Assembly: GCA_023138875.1 (NCBI GenBank)
Contig: JAGLOO010000030.1
Span: 1-64,000, forward strand
From: Bacteroidales bacterium
GTDB taxonomy: Bacteria > Bacteroidota > Bacteroidia > Bacteroidales > GCA-2748055
Direction of reading: 5' to 3'
DNA: 64,000 bases
Below are positions 1 through 6,596 of this stretch, piece by piece. Under the pieces are notes generated by a model, which worked only from the letters and a program-made list of their open reading frames with translations, was not told where the DNA came from and did no database searches. A program made the translations under genes and the position numbers. Within the stretch, counting starts at the first letter, position 1; every line of letters starts with the position of its first letter.

Positions 1-899
1 TTACAGGTTCTTAAACAATGATAAGGACATTTTACCGGACGTTTCTCCCCTCTGCTTACCTTTTCAATAAATTCATTTCTAATAGCGCGTCCCGGCATTC
101 CAACCGGACTGTCAATGATTTCCATATCTTCTTCTTTGGAATCAATATATGTCTGCTTGAATTTCATTGAAGCATCACACTCTTCGGTTGTAACGAAACG
201 CGTTCCTATCTGAACACCGGATGCTCCTAAATCCATGATCTCTTTGATATCTGCACCTGTATAAATTCCACCTGCGGCTATCACTGGGATTGTAGTATTG
301 TATTTATCTTCAAATTGTTTCACTTCCTCTAATACGTCTGGCAATAGTTTTTCTAATGCAAATTCGGGATCTTCAAGCTGGATCCTTTTAAATCCTAAGT
401 GTCCGCCAGCTTTTGGCCCTTCAAGAACAATTGCATCAGGGAGATAATCATATTGTTCTTTCCATTTTGTACACAATATTTTTGTAGCCCTTCCGGATGA
501 AACTATCGGAACAAGTTTTGTTTTTGATCCTTTGGTTAAATATTGAGGCAAATTCAAAGGAAGTCCCGCACCCGCAATAATAATATCAATACCTTCTGAA
601 ATTGAAGTTTTTACCAATTCGGTAAAATTTGTAAGTGCAACCATGATATTTACACCTAGAACACCATTGGTCAATTCTCTTGCCTTTTGTATTTCTTTCC
701 TTAATCCCCTATTATTTGCTTCAATGAAATTTTTTGCATAATCAGGCTCAAACATACCAAGTCCGGCTACGGCTATAACTCCAACCCCACCCTCGTTTGC
801 CACTGCTGCTGCTAATCCAGACATTGAAACACCAATGCCCATTCCCCCTTGTATGATTGGAACTTCAATTGTTAGATTTCCTATTTGTAATTCTTTCAT
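1..899 (-). CDS. Nitronate monooxygenase / NAD(P)H-dependent flavin oxidoreductase, C-terminus cut by window edge
   Basis: Reading the minus strand from the ATG at 899 gives an open frame to base 3, so the gene continues past the left edge and is absent from the ORF track. The protein opens MKELQIGNLTIEVPIIQGGM and carries the glycine-rich IQGGMGIG start, a GVLGVNIMVA segment, VLEGPKAGGHLG and VIAAGGI, all typical of the FMN-binding TIM-barrel family of 2-nitropropane dioxygenases and FabK-like enzymes. The visible end contains a CPYHCL motif common at the C-terminus of this family. The expected role is oxidation of alkyl nitronates or a related flavin reaction in the cytoplasm; the exact substrate cannot be told. 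Family assignment is firm, function moderate. Confidence 0.85.
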   Translation of the reverse strand, partial: MKELQIGNLTIEVPIIQGGMGIGVSMSGLAAAVANEGGVGVIAVAGLGMFEPDYAKNFIEANNRGLRKEIQKARELTNGVLGVNIMVALTNFTELVKTSISEGIDIIIAGAGLPLNLPQYLTKGSKTKLVPIVSSGRATKILCTKWKEQYDYLPDAIVLEGPKAGGHLGFKRIQLEDPEFALEKLLPDVLEEVKQFEDKYNTTIPVIAAGGIYTGADIKEIMDLGASGVQIGTRFVTTEECDASMKFKQTYIDSKEEDMEIIDSPVGMPGRAIRNEFIEKVSRGEKRPVKCPYHCLRTC

Positions 900-1090
900 T
901 TCTTATACTTTTTATGCAAATCTACTCTATTATTGGGAATTAATTTGAAGTTGATGGTATTTGAATTCTTTTGCCCATAGCGAGATTTCCAAACAATACG
1001 GATTCGATAAATGGGTACCGTTAATCTTCATTGTATTTGACTCATATGCAACAACGGAGTAACTTGCATGTAACCAATCTCCAATCCTAA

Positions 1091-1216
1091 ATGCCTGATA
1101 GCCCCAACAAACTGGCCCAATTCTGGCAAGAGCTAAAGCGTAGAAAGGTAGTTCGCTGGTTAATAGATACAGATGATATCTTAGAATTTTGTACAATTTC
1201 GACCCGATTGATATAA
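1091..1216 (+). pseudogene. Remnant of a protein with a FWQELKRRKVVR leader
   Basis: A 41-codon ORF beginning at an ATG reads MPDSPNKLAQFWQELKRRKV then VR, and soon ends at TAA. The segment FWQELKRRKVVR strongly resembles the cytoplasmic start of bacterial membrane proteins that continue into a transmembrane helix and TPR or cyclase domains. Here the residues after VVR do not form a membrane helix, so the piece looks like the truncated 5-prime end of such a gene. It lies within AT-rich debris and no downstream part of that family was recognised. It could be a real micropeptide, but a decayed gene fragment is more likely. Confidence 0.4.
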
Positions 1217-1229
1217 AGGAGGAAATCAA

Positions 1230-1352
1230 ATGACAGAAAACAGTAATTCTGGATCTCTAAAAATTGTCTTAATAAGCTTTGATAGTAATTATACAGGAAC
1301 AATTGTCATTTTGATAAATAGTCCAGATTCATTCTTATTATTCACTAATTAA
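1230..1352 (+). CDS. Small ORF (40 aa) with a strong Shine-Dalgarno
   Basis: A 40-residue frame starts at ATG 1230, preceded by AAAGGAGG at good spacing, and ends at TAA 1352, 18 bases before the next gene. The peptide starts MTENSNSGSLKIVLISF and has a hydrophobic middle (TGTIVILI). It is too short for the ORF track. I recognise no family. The ribosome-binding site and tight spacing to the 1371 gene argue that it may be translated, either as a leader or as a small protein in the same transcript. Confidence 0.35.
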   Translation: MTENSNSGSLKIVLISFDSNYTGTIVILINSPDSFLLFTN

Positions 1353-1370
1353 ATTATTAGGAGGAATATT

Positions 1371-1742
1371 ATGAAATTTAAAACCATTATGATCATTAAG
1401 GCTATCGTATGCCTGGGATTTTTTCCAATTATGCTGTTTATTCCCGAACAATTCCTAACCTTCATGGGAAGTCCTTTTGGTGCAGGAGCCGCCTTTTTAG
1501 CAAGAATTTACGGAGCTACTCTTGTTGGTAATATGTTACTATGTTGGTTTGGTCGCAATGCTGAAAAGGGTCCAGTACGACAGGCCATTGTATTGGATGT
1601 ATTCTTCTATGACTTGATCGGTTTTATCGCAACTTTGATCTTCTATTTGAATGGTACACTAAACTGGGTTGCTTTTGGCGCCATGTTTATTTATCTGTTC
1701 CTGACAGTCGGATTTGGTTATTTTCTTTTCTCAAAGAAATAA
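1371..1742 (+). CDS. Small integral membrane protein, unknown function
   Basis: The 123-residue product has about four hydrophobic segments: near residues 5-24, 36-58, 70-90 and 95-119. This predicts a compact polytopic inner-membrane protein with almost no soluble part. The start is supported by AGGAGG nine bases upstream. It ends in KK. The layout resembles small DUF4345-type membrane proteins, but I cannot assign a function. It stands alone after the 40-aa ORF and before a possible RNA gene on the other strand. Confidence 0.7.
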   Translation: MKFKTIMIIKAIVCLGFFPIMLFIPEQFLTFMGSPFGAGAAFLARIYGATLVGNMLLCWFGRNAEKGPVRQAIVLDVFFYDLIGFIATLIFYLNGTLNWVAFGAMFIYLFLTVGFGYFLFSKK

Positions 1743-1821
1743 TTTACTGAATAGTCTACTCATATTTTCTAAAATACACTAATACGAGAAATAAGTAGAT
1801 TCTTCAATCCCTATTCAACCA

Positions 1822-1942
1822 AAAGAAAAGAGCCCTCAGATAAAATCTCTGAAGGCCTTGATTTTCAGTGTGGGAACTTCTGGGTTACCTCCTTCTCTTC
1901 GTTCAGTCGGTGATCCAAAGGGGGGAACCCTTACACTGAAAA
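1822..1942 (-). ncRNA. Candidate structured small RNA with Rho-independent terminator
   Basis: On the minus strand TTTTCAGTGT (1942-1933) pairs perfectly with ACACTGAAAA (1871-1862). Inside it GGGTT pairs with AACCC and a G-rich run faces CCTCC, giving a long hairpin with an asymmetric internal loop. Immediately downstream, 1856-1832 forms a nine-pair stem followed by TCTTTTCTTTT, a classic terminator. One pair is G-U on the minus strand but a C-A mismatch on the plus strand, which favours the minus strand. Closing stem, bubble and terminator recall 6S-like RNAs such as the Bacteroidales-1 class, but the family is not established. The 5-prime end is not located. Confidence 0.45.
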
Positions 1943-2212
1943 GACAAACCCATTCCTCGCTATCTGGAAAAACCAGTGCCCTTGACCACCTATAGCCAGA
2001 GTAAATTGACCGTCCCAGATCAGAGTTAAGTGATTGTTATTAAACTAAGTATGCCAATTGTAATCTAACCGGCTAAATGTGGTCACAACGTCCCGCTTTT
2101 GCAATACCGTCCTAACTATTGAAAAGATTCTAACCGTCACTGAGAATAAGCAGCTTTGTCTAAACGTGTATTCCCCGACTTTCAGGGAAGGCTTCTAAGA
2201 GGATTCGACTAA
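1943..2212. other. Intergenic stretch, nothing recognised
   Basis: This stretch lies between the candidate RNA and the end of the DUF6882 gene. It may contain the promoter and 5-prime part of the RNA. A short CTGG-A5-CCAG hairpin lies near 1963-1975 and a TTCCC/GGGAA hairpin at 2171-2189 lies just past the DUF6882 stop. No coding frame is convincing. Confidence 0.3.
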
Positions 2213-2683
2213 TCAGACACTTCCAATAGTTTTGATCCGCTTGATTATTACAAAAACCCTAATATCATCTGATAGGAAGGAATAAGCCCCCCTGGCATTC
2301 AAAATATTCGCAGCTATGGCAGTCATGTCCCATGCATCCTGTTCGGTAGCTTCCCATTTTGGGCTTTTAAGTTTTTCAATATCATTTTTATCACCAAATT
2401 CCTTCACTTCCCAAATATCCTGGATAGTGTTATCAAGAAGGTAGGGGTTATCCCAGGCCCACAACCAGGTATTGGATTTCCTTGAAAGAGATCCCACGAT
2501 CTGGTAATCAGCTACAACCCTAGGGATAACACCGACATCGGAGAAGATCATCTTGCCAGTTTCCTGTTCATAGTCCACGCGGCGGAATTGATTTATCCTG
2601 TATTCCCGATCACATTCTGCCTGTTTTGTATCAAGATAAATCCTTGATTCTTCCAATATTTCCAAGTATTGAAGTTGATTCAT
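2213..2683 (-). CDS. DUF6882-family protein
   Basis: The ORF track begins at a TTG (2782), but the family domain begins at MNQLQYLEIL, where an ATG lies at 2683, so I choose the shorter 156-residue form. The motif TWLWAWDNP followed by SPKWEATEQDAWDMTAIAA fits DUF6882, a cytoplasmic family of unknown function found in many phyla. No signal peptide or membrane segment is present. It is a single-gene unit in the AT-rich island and points away from the SnoaL gene. No biochemical role can be given. Confidence 0.7.
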   Translation of the reverse strand: MNQLQYLEILEESRIYLDTKQAECDREYRINQFRRVDYEQETGKMIFSDVGVIPRVVADYQIVGSLSRKSNTWLWAWDNPYLLDNTIQDIWEVKEFGDKNDIEKLKSPKWEATEQDAWDMTAIAANILNARGAYSFLSDDIRVFVIIKRIKTIGSV

Positions 2684-2810
2684 ACCGGTCTGCTTTCTTC
2701 CCGTGGGGATATTTATTCCTTTATGCAAATTACTACCTTGAGGTATATGAGTCAATTGAACACCCGGAAGAGGAATTATCAAGTTGCGTGGAATAGATAA
2801 AGAAATTGGA

Positions 2811-2838
2811 GCTCCCAGTGTAATATTGGGAGTTTTTT
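2811..2838 (+). terminator. Rho-independent terminator, orphan
   Basis: CTCCCA (2812-2817) pairs with TGGGAG (2827-2832) and is followed by a T6 run on the plus strand. There is no plus-strand gene upstream to terminate, because 2213-2683 is on the minus strand. It is the first part of a unit repeated at 3558, so it may have been copied together with it. Confidence 0.6.
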
Positions 2839-2925
2839 ATACACTGTTATTTCCCTTCCCACCACATTAACCAATAAAACCATGTACGAAAAAGAAGTTG
2901 AGGAGCTATTATTGTGTAATCTGCT
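2811..2925 (+). repeat. Diverged repeat unit, copy 1 (terminator + leader + KEVEE mini-ORF)
   Basis: This unit consists of a terminator, a spacer with TTTCCC..CACAT..AACCA, then a short frame starting MYEKEVEELLL. Copy 2 at 3558 has the same order. The best conserved core is AAAAGAAGTTGAGGAG, identical at 2890-2905 and 3636-3651. The two copies flank the SnoaL-like gene in direct orientation. Similarity outside the core is patchy, so the duplication is old or only partly homologous. Confidence 0.4.
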
Positions 2926-3032
2926 TGGGACTGGCGGGAGGGCTATTAAGCCGTTAAAAGTCAACAAAATACTTGACTTATAGGTCTGGATTATCGTAAC
3001 TTGAAAGTTATTAACCCTAAAATCTAACAATC

Positions 3033-3530
3033 ATGAGAAAGTATTTATTTGCATTAATTGCATTTAGTTTATTGGCAAGTGCATCCTGTCAGCAAAAAAT
3101 TGACAACGAGAAAGAAAGGATTGTCCATGCTGATCAATATGTTGAAGCTTGGAATGAGGGTAATCTATCCCTGCTTGACGAGGTTCTCTCCCCTGAGTGT
3201 GTACGTCACTATGTTGATATCTCTGAAGACATCATAGGGATTGAAGCAATTAAGGAATACATCACTTCTTTACGGACAGGTTTTCCAGACTTCAATGTTA
3301 CTCTTGATGAATTAATTATCGCAGAGGATCACACTATTGGAAGATGGACAATTACAGGGACAAATACTGGTCCTATGGGTGACTCGCCCCCTACAGGAAA
3401 AAAAGTCAAATATTCCGGAGTAGAAGTTTCTCGCGTTGTTGATGGGAAGACCATCGAATCATGGGTATTTTTCAACCAGGCAGTGTTATTGACTCAACTT
3501 GGCTATACAATTACTCCACCCGAGGAATAG
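3033..3530 (+). CDS. SnoaL-like (ester cyclase type) lipoprotein
   Basis: The 165-residue product has a lipoprotein signal with lipobox LASASC, so Cys19 would be lipidated. The rest is a single SnoaL/NTF2-like alpha+beta barrel: a helix with YVEAWNEGNLSLLDEVLSPE, then GIEAIKEYITSLRTGFPDFN, and a closing strand pattern ending in ESWVFFN. This fold is used by polyketide cyclases and many small hydrolase-like or binding proteins. With a lipid anchor it would sit in the periplasm or outer membrane. It is a one-gene unit with its own terminator at 3558 and is flanked by a repeat. The substrate is unknown. Confidence 0.8.
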   Translation: MRKYLFALIAFSLLASASCQQKIDNEKERIVHADQYVEAWNEGNLSLLDEVLSPECVRHYVDISEDIIGIEAIKEYITSLRTGFPDFNVTLDELIIAEDHTIGRWTITGTNTGPMGDSPPTGKKVKYSGVEVSRVVDGKTIESWVFFNQAVLLTQLGYTITPPEE

Positions 3531-3557
3531 AACGAACAAATATTGTAGAAAACTATC

Positions 3558-3587
3558 AAGCCCCCGGTTCAAGCTGGGGGCTTTCTT
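3558..3587 (+). terminator. Rho-independent terminator of the SnoaL-like gene
   Basis: AAGCCCCC (3558-3565) pairs with GGGGGCTT (3576-3583), followed by TCTT. It lies 28 bases after the stop of the SnoaL-like gene on the same strand. Confidence 0.75.
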
Positions 3588-3675
3588 ATGCGCTGATATA
3601 TCCCGGCTCATCACATAAACCAGTATGAACTATTCAAAAGAAGTTGAGGAGTTTATTCTATGGTTTGCTTTGTTT
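3558..3675 (+). repeat. Diverged repeat unit, copy 2 (terminator + leader + KEVEE mini-ORF)
   Basis: The second copy of the unit at 2811 has terminator, TATCCC..CACAT..AACCA spacer and a 24-codon frame starting MNYSKEVEEFILWF that stops at TGA. The conserved core is 3636-3651. The mini-ORF looks like the broken start of a gene whose remainder is gone or decayed in the following kilobase. Confidence 0.4.
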
Positions 3676-4576
3676 GACTGGAAAAATTGGATACGATGAC
3701 CACTCCGGGCCGATTTCAATTGACCATCCAAATGCCTTAGTGCTCTGGGTTTTACATTAGTTGCTGTATACCGGCACAAGGTGGTCACTGCTTCCGTTTT
3801 TTCCAATCAAATTACCCGGCTCTACCGATTCAAGGAAGAAGGCTACTCAATACGTTGTGTTAAGGATTAGCGTGAACTGAGTGTGTTCAGGACAATGAGT
3901 CCAGCCAACTTAAGACCATTCGGTAATTTGTTTAACAAGGCCTTCTCAAAGGAGATATTTAATGTCCCCAAAAATGTGATTTTTTCACCGCAATTCTTAA
4001 CGTTTTCTGTAATCCGATATATTTATTATCGTACACGACGGAAAACAAAACATCGTTTTACAATGTGTTCAGTTAAATAGAAAAACCCATTATTAATAAT
4101 GGCAGCTTTATTATAAGTGTGTTAACGCGTATAAATTCGCATACATGGTTAGACTACCCGCCTAAAGTTCAGAGATTATACCTTTGACACACCTGTCTAT
4201 AATAAACAATGTATCCAGATAATTTATCATACTCTAATGGGTATTATTACAATTTATGGGGCCGAAACACGTAAATATCCCCCCAAACAATTACTGCTTC
4301 TGGAAAGGGCCAAATTTCCGCATTAACCTCCCCCGTTTTAGAATATCAAACAAACGGACGTTTTTCAAGAGTACTTATAGAATAATAATCCATCCCCAAA
4401 TTTAACGAAGAACCAGTCTACTCCGTGAATAAAATTTCGTAATTTAATTGTAGTTATAAGGAAACTAAACCTATTACATCCCATGTATTTTAGTTGCTTC
4501 GCAATAAAATATGTTGTATTTTACTTACTATGCCGCTATTGGCAGTAGAATAATATGTTAGATAGCCAACGAGATT
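3676..4576. other. AT-rich gene-poor stretch with coding debris
   Basis: No intact gene was found in about 0.9 kb. One frame near 3776-3870 encodes a short tail with NQITRLYRFKEEGYSIRC, which resembles the end of a small winged-helix domain, but it has no start. A 65-codon GTG-start ORF at 3883-4080 has no family resemblance and is low-confidence. A perfect 16-bp palindrome, CCATTATTAATAATGG, lies at 4087-4102. The sequence before 4577 presumably holds the promoter of the TIR gene. The stretch is consistent with decayed accessory DNA. Confidence 0.45.
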
Positions 4577-5287
4577 ATGCCATTAAGTATTAAAAAACTA
4601 AAACAGCGTGCAAGGGAGTACGTAGAAATGGAGGCAGACACCAAGGTGCTAAGTGTTAAATTCATTGAATCGTTTACTTTATTTGGCCGAGAAGATGTTG
4701 TCCTTTCCGTTAAGACGACTGATTTTGAAGATCCAGAGTGGTGGGTGGTAGCTGGTTCATCGCCCATGAATCTATATAGTAAAAGAGCAATTAAAAGTGA
4801 TGATGAAGCATTTTCCATGCACACTGGTTTGATGTTGCGAATGATTGCACTGCAAAATCCTAAAGGACCTGAAAGCGTAGGATACGATGCCTTCATTAGT
4901 CATGCAAGTGAGGATAAAGATGAATTGGTTCGCCCTCTTGCTGAAAAACTTGCTGAAATGGGTTTTAATATCTGGTACGACGAATTTGAACTACGTGTTG
5001 GCGATAGCCTACGCCAAAAAATCGATAAGGGTCTCTCTGTTTCGTCCTATGGAATTGTAGTTCTCTCAGAAGCATTTTTTGCTAAAAATTGGCCGCAATA
5101 TGAACTCAATGGTTTAGTCGCACGAGAAATCGATGGTGAGAAAGTCATCCTTCCCGTGTGGCACAACGTAACTAAATCAGATGTACTGAAATATAGTCCG
5201 TCGCTTGCAGATAAAATTGCGTTAAGCTCATCAGGCAAGACAATCGAAGATATAGCAAATGGGTTAGCTGAGGTTTTGAAAGAATAA
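4577..5287 (+). CDS. TIR-domain protein, candidate NADase effector
   Basis: The 236-residue protein has an unrecognised N-terminal domain (about 1-98, with a DPEWWVVAGSSPMNLY segment) and a C-terminal TIR domain (about 101-235). The TIR domain shows YDAFISHASEDKDE, the WYDEFEL loop, GDSLRQKI and WPQYELNGL; Glu176 in the last motif sits where the catalytic glutamate of NAD-cleaving TIR domains lies. Such proteins act as effectors in several anti-phage systems, though some are only signalling domains. No signal peptide is present, so it is cytoplasmic. The next gene, 88 bases downstream on the same strand, is a membrane protein. The N-terminal half could be a sensor. Defence function is inferred. 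Confidence 0.8.
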   Translation: MPLSIKKLKQRAREYVEMEADTKVLSVKFIESFTLFGREDVVLSVKTTDFEDPEWWVVAGSSPMNLYSKRAIKSDDEAFSMHTGLMLRMIALQNPKGPESVGYDAFISHASEDKDELVRPLAEKLAEMGFNIWYDEFELRVGDSLRQKIDKGLSVSSYGIVVLSEAFFAKNWPQYELNGLVAREIDGEKVILPVWHNVTKSDVLKYSPSLADKIALSSSGKTIEDIANGLAEVLKE

Positions 5288-5375
5288 AAATGGCAATCTA
5301 ACAAATCACTATAGCAGACCGCAAAGCAGCGGCTTAGTTCCCCCGTTATATTAATAACCAAAAGCAAACTCAAGT

Positions 5376-6158
5376 ATGTTATTTCACAACACCTTTGGAA
5401 TACTTTTTCAAATCATTGTATATGTGATTGTTTTTATTCTAAATACAAGGAAGTATAAAAAATCCAATCCTTTCATCTACACTTGCATATTAATAATCTC
5501 GTATATTACACTTTGCACATCGTTGTTTATTTCTACTTGGTATCTCGAAGGGATCATTTTTCCTTCTGAGAAATTCCTTTTTACCAAAAACGGATATCAA
5601 TACTCCTTGATTTTTCTATCAGTTGGCCTTATAATTCAATCCGCAACAGTCTTTTTTACAAAAGACATACTTAATAGATTGTTTTTGCTTTCATTCATAA
5701 AACTAGTGTTTGATTTTTCCATATTCATTTTCATGAAATTCAGTATAATATCCAGTGTTTGGTTCGTAGTTTTTACTGGGGCAATGATAGGTTTAATCTT
5801 TGTAACACTCATAAACAACACTATCAAGTCCGTACTTAAAAAAGTAGAAATTCTTGATTCCGATGAAGAAAAAAAGGAGATTCTTGAATCTATAAAAGAA
5901 GACCAAAATAGATTTCTTCGGTTTGGAATGCAAGGAATCCTAGCCCTAGCTGCTTCCATTGGTATTAGTATGTCGATACTTTTCCAAGGAGGAGCAGGAA
6001 AATGGGAAGATCAAACAGTAATTATATGTTCAATGAACATGGTACTTGCATTTTCATTGATCCTGTTTGGGTTTCTAGCTTGGATAGTCAAACCCTATTT
6101 AAGAAGTTTTATGATGGTAAGATATTATTACCGGAGGTATCCCGATAATATAACGTAA
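5376..6158 (+). CDS. Polytopic membrane protein of unknown function next to TIR gene
   Basis: The 260-residue protein has about seven hydrophobic segments: near 5-22, 33-54, 75-93, 103-120, 124-146, 187-205 and 215-238. A charged helical loop with EILDSDEEKKEILESIKEDQ lies between segments five and six. The end, MVRYYYRRYPDNIT, is basic and cytoplasmic by the positive-inside rule. I recognise no family. It follows the TIR gene on the same strand with no terminator seen between, so co-transcription is plausible; it might be a membrane effector or sensor, or an unrelated passenger. Confidence 0.65.
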   Translation: MLFHNTFGILFQIIVYVIVFILNTRKYKKSNPFIYTCILIISYITLCTSLFISTWYLEGIIFPSEKFLFTKNGYQYSLIFLSVGLIIQSATVFFTKDILNRLFLLSFIKLVFDFSIFIFMKFSIISSVWFVVFTGAMIGLIFVTLINNTIKSVLKKVEILDSDEEKKEILESIKEDQNRFLRFGMQGILALAASIGISMSILFQGGAGKWEDQTVIICSMNMVLAFSLILFGFLAWIVKPYLRSFMMVRYYYRRYPDNIT

Positions 6159-6425
6159 AACCTATGGGGATCAATATTTGAATATCATAGAGGAACAACA
6201 TATTATCAACATACTTTTCCGCTACTCATAAACTCCCCTAATATTATTACTCAGAAAAATATAAAAATACACTAAACCGGACGCCGGGATCGCATACAGG
6301 TAATAGCATCTGTGGTGCGGGCGCCGCTTAGTTCCACTGTTGTGCTCCCAAAAATAGGACACAATCCATGTTGAACTGTATCCTTTTCTGTAACCTTTGT
6401 TTTTTCAATCCTTCTGTAAGCCTTG

Positions 6426-6500
6426 TGGGAACTACTGGATTCGAACCAGTGACCCCCTGCTTGTAAGGCAGGTGCTCTGAACCAGCTGAGCTAAGCTCCC
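6426..6500 (-). tRNA. tRNA-Val (anticodon TAC)
   Basis: The minus strand folds into a complete cloverleaf. The acceptor GGGAGCT pairs with AGTTCCC, including one G-U. The anticodon stem CCTGC/GCAGG encloses loop CTTACAA with anticodon TAC, and the T arm is ACTGG-TTCGAAT-CCAGT. The discriminator base is A, and CCA is not encoded. It reads valine codons GUA/GUG. It marks the sharp boundary between the AT-rich accessory DNA to the left and the core to the right. Confidence 0.95.
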
Positions 6501-6596
6501 AATTGCGGCTGCAAATATAGATGATCTCGGCGAAATCACAAAAAAAGATTTGCTTTTTTTGTATATTTCAAATTCCTATCAATAAACCCAGCGACC

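Noticed and set aside
930-1302. Minus-strand ORFs of 99 and 71 aa
   Set aside because: They overlap the plus-strand FWQELKRRKVVR remnant and the 40-aa ORF; the 99-aa one starts at TTG and neither resembles a known family.
3883-4080. 65-aa ORF as a real gene
   Set aside because: GTG start, no clear ribosome site, basic low-complexity end and no family resemblance; recorded only as debris.
2020-4580. Integron-like cassette array
   Set aside because: The small unrelated genes and repeats suggested it, but no consistent attC core pairs (RYYYAAC/GTTRRRY) and no integrase were found.
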